A stretch of DNA of 57,503 nucleotides from Sporosarcina highlanderae (lineage in GTDB: Bacteria; Bacillota; Bacilli; Bacillales_A; Planococcaceae), in contig NZ_JAROCC010000002.1 in the NCBI RefSeq assembly GCF_030433715.1, positions 347,167 through 404,669 on the forward strand, read 5' to 3'. Every line of letters begins with the position of its first letter. Within the stretch, counting starts at the first letter, position 1. The notes beneath the pieces were generated by a model that had not been told where the DNA came from, did not search any database, and was given only the letters and a program-made list of their open reading frames with translations. The position numbers were made by a program, and so were the translations under genes. This document shows, piece after piece, positions 51,393 through 57,503 of this stretch.

Positions 51393-51818
51393 TCATATCC
51401 ATTCCCTGTCCAACAAATCTAGTAATCGTTGAAAATTGTCTTCTCCTAAACTTGCCAATATTTGTTCATCAATCCTATTTTTCAATACTACTGTCTCCGT
51501 ATAGCATTCTCTGCCTAAATCGGTCAGATTAATAACCTTTTTTCCCTTGCGTTCCGCACTCAACGTTGTAACTACAAGGCCCTTCCCCTCCAACCCATTA
51601 ATAAACTTATGAGCGGCTTGTCTGGAAATATCATTTTGCTTGCAAACCTTTGTAATTGTATCGTTTCCTTCTTGTATGGAAGAGAGTATATACCACTCCG
51701 AAATTGTAATTGAAATATCTTTTTCTTCTCCCCAAATTTGTTCCGCAAGAGAACGTAATTGCGTATAATGCCCTCTCATTAAATCGAGGACATTTCTTGT
51801 TGTTAGATCAATACCCAT
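51393..51818 (-). CDS. MarR-family transcriptional regulator
   Basis: This 141-residue winged helix-turn-helix protein has DTITKVCKQNDISRQAAHKF as the recognition region (about 53-72) and the wing with LSAERKGKKVINLTDLGREC. MarR proteins are dimers that bind palindromes and usually respond to small phenolic or oxidising compounds. It is divergent from the carD-like gene. The intergenic region carries a perfect palindrome over both -35 boxes, so it very probably represses both genes. The start ATG follows ACGGAGGTAA. Confidence 0.88.
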   Translation of the reverse strand: MGIDLTTRNVLDLMRGHYTQLRSLAEQIWGEEKDISITISEWYILSSIQEGNDTITKVCKQNDISRQAAHKFINGLEGKGLVVTTLSAERKGKKVINLTDLGRECYTETVVLKNRIDEQILASLGEDNFQRLLDLLDREWI

Positions 51819-51847
51819 GTCATTACCTCCGTGATATATATATCCGT

Positions 51848-51876
51848 ACTATAATGAAAATCAGCCAACGCGTCAA
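51848..51876 (-). promoter_or_regulatory. Promoter of the MarR gene
   Basis: On the minus strand TTGACG (51876-51871) and TATAGT (51853-51848) are separated by exactly 17 bases. The -35 overlaps operator 1. Confidence 0.75.
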
Positions 51877-51886
51877 CTAAGTTGAC
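51872..51886. promoter_or_regulatory. Operator 1 of the MarR-carD divergon
   Basis: GTCAACTAAGTTGAC is a perfect 15-bp palindrome. It overlaps the -35 boxes of both divergent promoters, so one bound dimer could block both. Confidence 0.8.
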
Positions 51887-51910
51887 ATAATAGAAAATAT
51901 AGCATATACT
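51882..51910 (+). promoter_or_regulatory. Promoter of the carD-like gene
   Basis: TTGACA (51882-51887), 17 bases, TATACT (51905-51910) make a near-consensus sigma-A promoter. Operator 1 covers the -35, and operator 2 lies just downstream of the -10. Confidence 0.85.
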
Positions 51911-51914
51911 ATAT

Positions 51915-51929
51915 GTAAACTTAGTTGAC
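51915..51929. promoter_or_regulatory. Operator 2 of the MarR-carD divergon
   Basis: GTAAACTTAGTTGAC differs from operator 1 by two bases (one in the arm, one in the centre). Its centre is 43 bp from that of operator 1, about four helical turns, at the expected start of transcription. Confidence 0.7.
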
Positions 51930-51957
51930 GTTTGATACTAAGATAGGAGGTATGCTT

Positions 51958-52485
51958 ATGTTTAAAGTCGGTGATTTAGTCACGTACGGCTCACATGGCG
52001 TATGTAAAATAAAGGACATGTCTGAAGAAACATTCGGCGAGGAAACGAAATCCTACTATATTTTGCATCCGATTGATCAGCCTACGCTAACAATTTATTG
52101 TCCCGTAAACAGCGACCAGTCCACGTTAAAAGATATTATCTCTGAAGAAAAAGCAAATCTTATTTTGGAATGTTTCACAAAACCAACTGACAAATGGATT
52201 GCCCATCCTTCTGCACGTTATCAGTCTTTCAGTTCCACTTTGAAAACGGGTGACTCTCTCCAAATTGCTGCTTTAGCGAATACAATAATACGCAAAGAAG
52301 TGGATTTAGCAGGCGACGGAAAGAAATTAGGATCACGGGATATTGAAATTTTATCTTCAGTACGCCAAATACTGATTGAAGAATTAGCATTGGCGTTATC
52401 TACGACACCCGATAAAGTTTCGAATCGAATTGTACAACTTATTTCCGACTCAAGTACTGATTCGACTATGCCGATTGCAGAGTAG
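51958..52485 (+). CDS. CarD/CdnL-family transcription factor
   Basis: This 175-residue protein has an N-terminal CarD/TRCF RNA-polymerase-interacting domain (about 1-60, beginning FKVGDLVTYGSHGVCKIKD) and a helical C-terminal domain (about 70-165). The family binds the polymerase beta subunit and affects open-complex stability. In most Bacillales cdnL is constitutive; here it appears to be under a MarR switch, which suggests a specialised paralogue. The ATG at 51958 follows AGGAGG by seven bases; an ATG two codons earlier is too close to that site. Confidence 0.83.
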   Translation: MFKVGDLVTYGSHGVCKIKDMSEETFGEETKSYYILHPIDQPTLTIYCPVNSDQSTLKDIISEEKANLILECFTKPTDKWIAHPSARYQSFSSTLKTGDSLQIAALANTIIRKEVDLAGDGKKLGSRDIEILSSVRQILIEELALALSTTPDKVSNRIVQLISDSSTDSTMPIAE

Positions 52486-52519
52486 GACAATCCACCAAAT
52501 AATATAAATCTCTATAGGA

Positions 52520-52551
52520 GTAGGCGGGCACATTTGGTGTCTGCCTTTTTC
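52520..52551. terminator. Terminator between the carD-like gene and the amidase gene
   Basis: AGGCGGGCAC and GTGTCTGCCT pair with two G-T pairs, followed by five T on the plus strand. Confidence 0.65.
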
Positions 52552-53123
52552 TATTGCAATTTGAAATAAACTGCAAGTGCCTCAGCCAATGCTTCACCTT
52601 GTGCCTTCAGTCTTTCCTTTGAACGAAGTGTTTGGATATCGATTTTAGAATCCATGAAGCCGCCTTCTGTCAGAATGGCAGGCATTTTCGTTTCACGCAG
52701 CACGTGAAAGTTTGCCCTTTTCACCCCCCGATCCTTCAATCCCATCGCTTCAGCAATCCGTGGTCCGACAAGTCGTGCAAGCTCCAATGATTTAGGACTG
52801 ACAGCAGGCGAATTCATCACATATGTTTCCACACCTGTCCAAACACCCCACTTACCCGTATTTGCATTATGATGCACAGCTACATAAACGTTGGCATTCC
52901 ACCTATTCGCCCGATCCGTTCTCTCACGTAGTGGCACATCCGTTTTTCCGGTTAGGTCGTCAACACGCAACACTTGTACATTTCCATACGTAGCAAGTTT
53001 CGCAGCACAAGCCTGAACTACTTGGCTGTTGAATTCCCATTCCCTCTCCCCGTCAGGCGAGCTCTTACCAGGCGTATTAAGACCATGCCCTGCATCCAGA
53101 ACGATTTTCACGATTTTCACCAT
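52551..53123 (-). CDS. N-acetylmuramoyl-L-alanine amidase (Amidase_3 family)
   Basis: This 190-residue zinc amidase cleaves the amide bond between MurNAc and L-Ala. Zinc ligands are visible: IVLDAGHG (His, about 12), the Glu in GEREWEFNSQ, and VAVHHNANTG (His about 80). The catalytic Glu is in ILTEGGFMDS (about 157). There is no signal peptide and no cell-wall-binding repeat, unlike CwlC or LytC; this suits a mother-cell or phage-type lysin. The ATG at 53123 follows AAAGGAAG; an ATG two codons earlier is too close. Confidence 0.88.
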   Translation of the reverse strand: MVKIVKIVLDAGHGLNTPGKSSPDGEREWEFNSQVVQACAAKLATYGNVQVLRVDDLTGKTDVPLRERTDRANRWNANVYVAVHHNANTGKWGVWTGVETYVMNSPAVSPKSLELARLVGPRIAEAMGLKDRGVKRANFHVLRETKMPAILTEGGFMDSKIDIQTLRSKERLKAQGEALAEALAVYFKLQ

Positions 53124-53273
53124 ATTCATCTTCCTTTCTTATTATCATCCTCTCTCTCTATATATAGTTTGGATTTTGGACGAGGGATAGTATACATAAC
53201 AGATTATCATTTGTATAATATAGTCAGAATGTTTCATATTGATAAAATCCATATAATGAGGAGTGTGTTCATA

Positions 53274-53885
53274 TTGAAAAAGTACATGAAGGAGTTTTTT
53301 AGTGATATTCACGTTTTGATAATGGTTGTGGTACTGCTTATGGGGCTTGCTTTTATTGTTACAGAAATAAATAAATGGTCGATATGGCTGGCCCTATTTC
53401 TCGGAATGGTTACCTATACAGGTGCCGAGTATGTTAATCATCGATTTGTTTTTCATATGAAGACACCAAAAAATCCGCTATTGCTGAAATTTATAAAGCG
53501 TATTCATTTTGACCATCACGTCGACCCACGAAATTTGAAACTATTATTCTTGCCGGTATGGTATAGCTTGCCACAAATCATTGTTATATCATTGATTGTT
53601 TACGCTATTTTCGGGAATTCGGCTTTCGCAATTGCTTATGGATGTGGAATTGCAGCGATGCTTTTGTATTACGAGTGGGCACATTATGTTGCACATCAAC
53701 CAATCAATCCAAAGACTCCTTGGGGCAAACAGATGAAGAAGATGCATCTCTGGCATCATTTTCAAAACGAAGATTATTGGTATGGTGTCACCAATCCAGT
53801 CTATGATAAATTGTTAGGGACATACGCTGACCAGAAGGCCGTAGAAAAAAGCAAGACTGCCCGCAACTTGGAAAAGAGGGTATAA
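53274..53885 (+). CDS. Fatty-acid-hydroxylase/sterol-desaturase superfamily protein
   Basis: This 203-residue membrane di-iron protein has the family His clusters in order: EYVNHRFVFH, IHFDHHVDP, WAHYVAHQ and MHLWHHFQNEDYWYGV. Four helices separate them. Members hydroxylate or desaturate lipids or carotenoids using O2. The substrate is unknown. The start is taken as TTG at 53274, ten bases after GAGGAG; an ATG at 53286 is possible. It is followed at 60 bases by a DMT transporter on the same strand. Confidence 0.82.
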   Translation: MKKYMKEFFSDIHVLIMVVVLLMGLAFIVTEINKWSIWLALFLGMVTYTGAEYVNHRFVFHMKTPKNPLLLKFIKRIHFDHHVDPRNLKLLFLPVWYSLPQIIVISLIVYAIFGNSAFAIAYGCGIAAMLLYYEWAHYVAHQPINPKTPWGKQMKKMHLWHHFQNEDYWYGVTNPVYDKLLGTYADQKAVEKSKTARNLEKRV

Positions 53886-53945
53886 TAAGGGGGAACTTAT
53901 TAAAAATTCGTATATGGCTACTTCAACGACTAAAGGGAGTATACT

Positions 53946-54836
53946 ATGAAATCCAAATTCCAATTTACATTATCAATGATCATATTTGGAACGATTGGTC
54001 TATTTGTAAAATATATCGATTTATCATCAAGTGAAATAGCTTTATTACGTGGTTTAATCGGAAGCTTATTTTTAATGACTGTCATATTCATAGTGAAGAA
54101 AAAGATTCCATGGGCGTTGGTGAAAGTAAATGCCGTTCTTTTGTTAGCTTCAAGTATCGCATTAAGCGCTAACTGGATTTTCTTTTTCGAATCGATCAAG
54201 CATACGACCTTGTCAAATGCTGTACTGAGCTATTACTTCGCTCCTGTATTTGTAACGATTCTGTCGCCAATCGTTCTGAAAGAAAAACTGTCAGCAAAGA
54301 AAATAATCTGTATTGGTATCGCCATGCTTGGTATGTTGTTCATTGTCGGCAACGGAAAGGTCAGTACATCCGGTGTAGGGGATCTGATTGGTATTGGATA
54401 TGGATTAATCGCCGCCGCATTTTATGCATCTTTAATGCTTATTAATAAGTTCATCAAGAATATGGACGGATTAGAAACCACAATAATCCAACTTGGAATT
54501 GCAACAACGCTACTTATGCCATATGTATTTCTCACTGAAGGATTTGGTGTATTGAACGTTCCCGGTTCCACAATTCCGTTTATCGTCATCATCGGGTTTG
54601 TACATACTGGTTTTGCTTACTTATTATTCTTCTCAAGTATACGAAAGTTGAAAGGACAGAGTATTGCTGCCTTAAGTTATGCGGACCCCATTACATCTTT
54701 ACTAATTTCCGCAGTTATTTTGCAAGAGCAAATGACATTTATTCAATTGATTGGCGGAGCATTACTGTTAGGCTCCACATTTATCAGCGAGAATAATTCA
54801 ATTAGATTTTCAAGACGTAAAATTGGATATATGTAA
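53946..54836 (+). CDS. DMT-superfamily (EamA) transporter
   Basis: This 296-residue protein has ten helices as two five-helix EamA repeats. Landmarks are LRGLIGSLFLMTVIF in repeat 1 and SYADPITSLLISAVILQEQM near the end, as in RhaT/YdcZ-like exporters of amino acids or metabolites. The substrate is unknown. The start ATG follows AAAGGGAG. It precedes the two-component genes by about 50 bases and may share their transcript. Confidence 0.85.
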   Translation: MKSKFQFTLSMIIFGTIGLFVKYIDLSSSEIALLRGLIGSLFLMTVIFIVKKKIPWALVKVNAVLLLASSIALSANWIFFFESIKHTTLSNAVLSYYFAPVFVTILSPIVLKEKLSAKKIICIGIAMLGMLFIVGNGKVSTSGVGDLIGIGYGLIAAAFYASLMLINKFIKNMDGLETTIIQLGIATTLLMPYVFLTEGFGVLNVPGSTIPFIVIIGFVHTGFAYLLFFSSIRKLKGQSIAALSYADPITSLLISAVILQEQMTFIQLIGGALLLGSTFISENNSIRFSRRKIGYM

Positions 54837-54890
54837 GAATGAGTGGGAGGCATTCGCTTCTCACTTTTTTATGTAAGGAGCATACGATTG

Positions 54891-56516
54891 ATGAATAGAC
54901 AGAATAGAGTTAACTTCAAAATGAGAATGATCGTATTAGTAGGTGCCCTTGTCATTGCGATTATTACGGGAATCGGCCTTTATATCGGTCATTTCATATC
55001 CAACGCAATGGAGGAGCAAGTTGGCAATCGTGCACTTGGTGTAGCGAAAAGTGTAGCACTTATCCCGGAATTAGCTGAAGCGTTTAAACACGATGACCCT
55101 GCATCCATTATTAATCCCCTTGTATCGCCTATTCAAAAAGCAACAAAAGCAGAGTTTATAGTCATCGGTAATACCGCAGAGATTCGATACGCACATCCTA
55201 TTCCGGAAAAAATCGGAAAGAAAATGGTGGGAGAAGACAATGAGAGGGCATTGGTTTTTGGTGAATCTTATGTTTCAAAGGCGGTTGGGTCATTAGGCAG
55301 TTCAGTGCGCGCAAAAGTCCCTGTATACTTGGACGGTCAAATTGTGGGTGTTGTATCGGTCGGATTTCTAGTGAATGATATCCAATCAATTATAAAGTCT
55401 TATAACATCCATCTTTGGGTTGTTCTGTTGAATACCGCCATTTTAGCTGTAATTGGTGCAATTCTTATCGCATCGTACATTAAAAAATTATTATTCGGCC
55501 TGGAACCGGAAGAAATTACACATTTATTAGTTCAAAAAGAAGCGATTCTTCAATCCACACATGAAGGCATTATTGCTGTAAATCAAACCGGCATGATTAC
55601 GCTAATCAACTCTGCTGCACAACGCTTACTTTTCAATCAAGTCATTCATTCAAAAAACTACGAAGGTATGTCAATCAACGATCTCACAGCTGCAAAGCAT
55701 TTGCTTAATTTCCTTCAAGATAGTAATGACCGAATCGATGAGGAAATAATTATTGGCAATACAATTGTTTTCGCCAATAAAATGCCCATCTATGACAAAG
55801 GCTCATTGGCTGGGACGGTATTCACATTCCGGAACAAAACCGAAATTGATTTATTAACAAAGGAATTACGATCGATTAAACAATATACAAATGCGTTGCG
55901 GGCACAGACACATGAATTCTCGAACAAGCTTTATACGATTCTTGGTCTATTGCAACTTGGTAAAAAAGAAGAAGCGATTTCCTATATCCAGCAGGAAAGC
56001 TCGGTACAAAAAAACTGGATTCGCTTGGTCATTCAAAAAGTGTCAGACCCGAAAGTAAGTGGACTTTTACTTGGTAAAATCAATCAGGCGAGCGAGTTAG
56101 GGATTGAGATTACAGTTCAAGAGGATAGTATACTAACAACTCACTTAAATGAAATGCAGAGTGAAGCATTGCTGACCGCTATCGGAAATTTATTCGACAA
56201 TGCGATGGATGCCGTGAGAAAGGCTCCACCGGCTCAACGTAAAATAGCAATCTTTTTTACGGATATTGGAAATGATATTATTTTTGAAATCGATGATTCC
56301 GGTGAAGGTATCGCCGCCCAGTATATGAACAAGGTTTTCGAACAAGGATTTACTTTAAAAGAAGGAGAACATGGTGGTTTTGGCCTATCACTTACAAAAC
56401 AACTTGTAGAAAGATTAAGCGGGGAACTCTATTTGGAAGAAGGAGACCTTGGCGGTGCAAGCTTCGTGCTTTCAATACCGAAAGAAGTGGATGAAAGAAG
56501 GAAACCATATGCTTGA
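54891..56516 (+). CDS. CitA/DcuS-type sensor histidine kinase
   Basis: This 541-residue kinase has a membrane helix (about 13-35), an exterior PDC/Cache sensor (about 36-165), a second helix (about 170-192), a PAS domain (about 215-310), a Spo0B-like helical hairpin with phospho-acceptor His in RAQTHEFSNKLYTILGLLQL (about 343), and an HATPase domain ending GGFGLSLTKQLVERLSG. This is the CitS/DctS/MalK class of B. subtilis, which sense citrate or C4-dicarboxylates. The ATG at 54891 follows AAGGAG by ten bases. It overlaps the response-regulator gene by eight bases. Confidence 0.9.
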   Translation: MNRQNRVNFKMRMIVLVGALVIAIITGIGLYIGHFISNAMEEQVGNRALGVAKSVALIPELAEAFKHDDPASIINPLVSPIQKATKAEFIVIGNTAEIRYAHPIPEKIGKKMVGEDNERALVFGESYVSKAVGSLGSSVRAKVPVYLDGQIVGVVSVGFLVNDIQSIIKSYNIHLWVVLLNTAILAVIGAILIASYIKKLLFGLEPEEITHLLVQKEAILQSTHEGIIAVNQTGMITLINSAAQRLLFNQVIHSKNYEGMSINDLTAAKHLLNFLQDSNDRIDEEIIIGNTIVFANKMPIYDKGSLAGTVFTFRNKTEIDLLTKELRSIKQYTNALRAQTHEFSNKLYTILGLLQLGKKEEAISYIQQESSVQKNWIRLVIQKVSDPKVSGLLLGKINQASELGIEITVQEDSILTTHLNEMQSEALLTAIGNLFDNAMDAVRKAPPAQRKIAIFFTDIGNDIIFEIDDSGEGIAAQYMNKVFEQGFTLKEGEHGGFGLSLTKQLVERLSGELYLEEGDLGGASFVLSIPKEVDERRKPYA

Positions 56517-57219
56517 TACGATTAAGGTTTTAATTATTGAAGATGACTTTCGAATTGCGGAGATAAACCGTCAATTCGTCAATCGTGTAGAAGGATTTAT
56601 TGTAGAGAATGTTGTAAAGACAGGTGAAGAGGCACTTACTTATTTGCGCAGCGTAAGTAGTTTGCCACAACTGATTCTATTGGATGTCTATATTCCAGAC
56701 GTTCAAGGAATGAATTTATTCTGGACATTACGAAATGAGTTTGCAGAGATTGATGTCATTATGATCACTGCAGCAAAAGAAGTGGAAACAATTGCTGAAG
56801 CGCTTCGAGGCGGGATTTTCGATTATATCGTAAAACCGGTTGATTTTGAACGATTTGAACGTACATTATTAAGCTTCCAAAACCAAAAGTATATTTTCAC
56901 GACAAAGTCGGAATTGCAACAAGAGGAGATAGACCGCTTGACAGGCCATCAAGTAATTTCAACATCAAATATAGAAGATCTTGAGGTAGGATTGCCGAAA
57001 GGAATCGATCAACTTACGTTAGAAAAGGTGAAAAATATCTTACAAGAAAGCGATGAGTCCGGCATAACTGCGTTGGATGCCGGAAGCAAAGTAGGCGTAA
57101 GTCGATCGACCGCGCGGCGCTATTTGGAATACTTAGTGTCCATAAAGGTTGCGGATGCCAAGTTAAAATACGGAGACATAGGCCGCCCTGAACGAAAATA
57201 CACACTGTGGACAAAATGA
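56509..57219 (+). CDS. CitB/DcuR-type response regulator
   Basis: This 236-residue regulator has a receiver domain (about 1-120) with IEDDFRIAEIN (acidic pocket), the phospho-acceptor Asp in LILLDVYIPD (about 60), and IVKPVDFERF (conserved Lys). A C-terminal helix-turn-helix (about 175-235) has TALDAGSKVGVSRSTARRYL. It is paired with the upstream kinase. The usual target is a carboxylate transporter gene, which is not within the window and may have lain to the right, where a transposase fragment now stands. The start ATG follows AGAAGGA. Confidence 0.9.
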   Translation: MLDTIKVLIIEDDFRIAEINRQFVNRVEGFIVENVVKTGEEALTYLRSVSSLPQLILLDVYIPDVQGMNLFWTLRNEFAEIDVIMITAAKEVETIAEALRGGIFDYIVKPVDFERFERTLLSFQNQKYIFTTKSELQQEEIDRLTGHQVISTSNIEDLEVGLPKGIDQLTLEKVKNILQESDESGITALDAGSKVGVSRSTARRYLEYLVSIKVADAKLKYGDIGRPERKYTLWTK

Positions 57220-57351
57220 ACAAAACAACCAAAACATCCATTAGTGATTTTAGTTACATAAACTTATACATTTAACCTCTCTATGATAAATTTCTAACTA
57301 TAGAATATTTTGAAATAGAGATGGTTATTTTTTTGCGGATACTTTTTTTAG
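57220..57351. other. Gene-free stretch after the response regulator
   Basis: It is AT-rich. The only structure I see is GCGGATAC (57335-57342) pairing with GTATCCGC (57360-57367), just at the end of the transposase fragment. Its T run lies in the loop, so it is not a standard terminator. Confidence 0.5.
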
Positions 57352-57503
57352 TCAGGTATGTATCCGCTTACATGAACCTTTCTTTTTCAAGAGTGGACTT
57401 CGGTATATCAATTGAAGCTTATTTTCTTTTGCGTAGAGGATATTATCTTTTTCCGAATAAGCTGTATCTCCGATTACCGTGTCAATCTCCATACCCGTTT
57501 CTT
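57352..57503 (-). mobile_element. IS1182-like transposase fragment at the right edge
   Basis: The minus strand reads ETGMEIDTVIGDTAYSEKDN, then ILYAKENKLQLI, which matches the DDE-transposase segment GDTAYSSKDNLEYAKENNIQL of IS1182/IS4-type elements. The reading then departs (YRSPLLKKK) and stops at 57352, where an intact transposase would continue for well over 100 residues. The copy is therefore truncated or frameshifted on this side; the other side is cut by the window. Confidence 0.75.

Noticed and set aside
52974..53273. Long N-terminal extension of the hydroxylase-like protein
   Set aside because: It runs antisense through the amidase gene; the family fold begins near 53274.

Overview
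The window reads as chromosomal DNA of an endospore-forming type Bacillales bacterium, most likely Planococcaceae (Sporosarcina-like). This rests on AGGAGG-type ribosome sites, frequent TTG/GTG starts, moderate GC, and a gene set typical of that group (MgtE, GuaC type 2, Mqo, CdnL/CarD-like protein, MetNIQ, NERD and SNF2/SWIM proteins, CitS/DcuS-type two-component system). The genus is inference. No rRNA, tRNA, CRISPR array, complete prophage or complete insertion sequence is visible.

Layout. 1-2.8 kb: 5' part of a collagen-like protein gene (minus strand, runs off the left edge), an AEC-family carrier and a small membrane protein. 2.9-6.8 kb: a polar amino-acid ABC operon, divergent from mgtE. 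6.8-13 kb: an acetate/succinate CoA-transferase with a LytTR regulator, a CBS-ACT protein, a UMF1 transporter and a RocB-like M20 hydrolase. 13-18.9 kb: a PAS-GGDEF-EAL protein, a TetM-like GTPase, a methyltransferase, the 3' remnant of an RND pump and a VOC protein. 18.9-31 kb: MFS, tandem-GNAT and NERD proteins, a SWIM-SNF2 helicase, an ABC exporter pair, a 58-residue gene, a GGDEF remnant, guaC and a TauE permease. 31-42.3 kb: an ABC1 kinase, two ECF sigma/membrane-partner modules of the same design, GNAT proteins, and a LysR regulator divergent from a CofE-like ligase. 42.5-57.5 kb: NCS1 permease, a protease-dead M50 relative, DUF378 and DUF1648 proteins, a HAD nucleotidase, metNIQ, an acetyltransferase, mqo, a MarR-carD divergon, an amidase, a fatty-acid-hydroxylase-like protein, a DMT transporter and a two-component system. 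The right edge carries an IS1182-like transposase fragment.

The most striking non-genic signal is a set of short intergenic arrays. At seven loci an 8-11 bp core is repeated six to eight times at a strict 20- or 21-bp step, about two turns of B-DNA. Three unrelated core families share this design: TTATCGGTCA (exactly 21 bp, four loci), CGCATAAA (exactly 20 bp, two loci) and AATGGACCCT (alternating 21/20 bp, one locus, followed by a short fourth type). All arrays lie between tandem or convergent genes, never in a divergent promoter region of this window. I know of no described element with this architecture; it is the main candidate for something new.

Second-tier observations are the MarR-carD divergon with a perfect operator shared by both -35 boxes, the twin ECF modules with identical 8-bp gene overlaps, the inactivated M50 protein, an acidic tail on Mqo, a MetN lacking its regulatory domain, and three decayed gene fragments.
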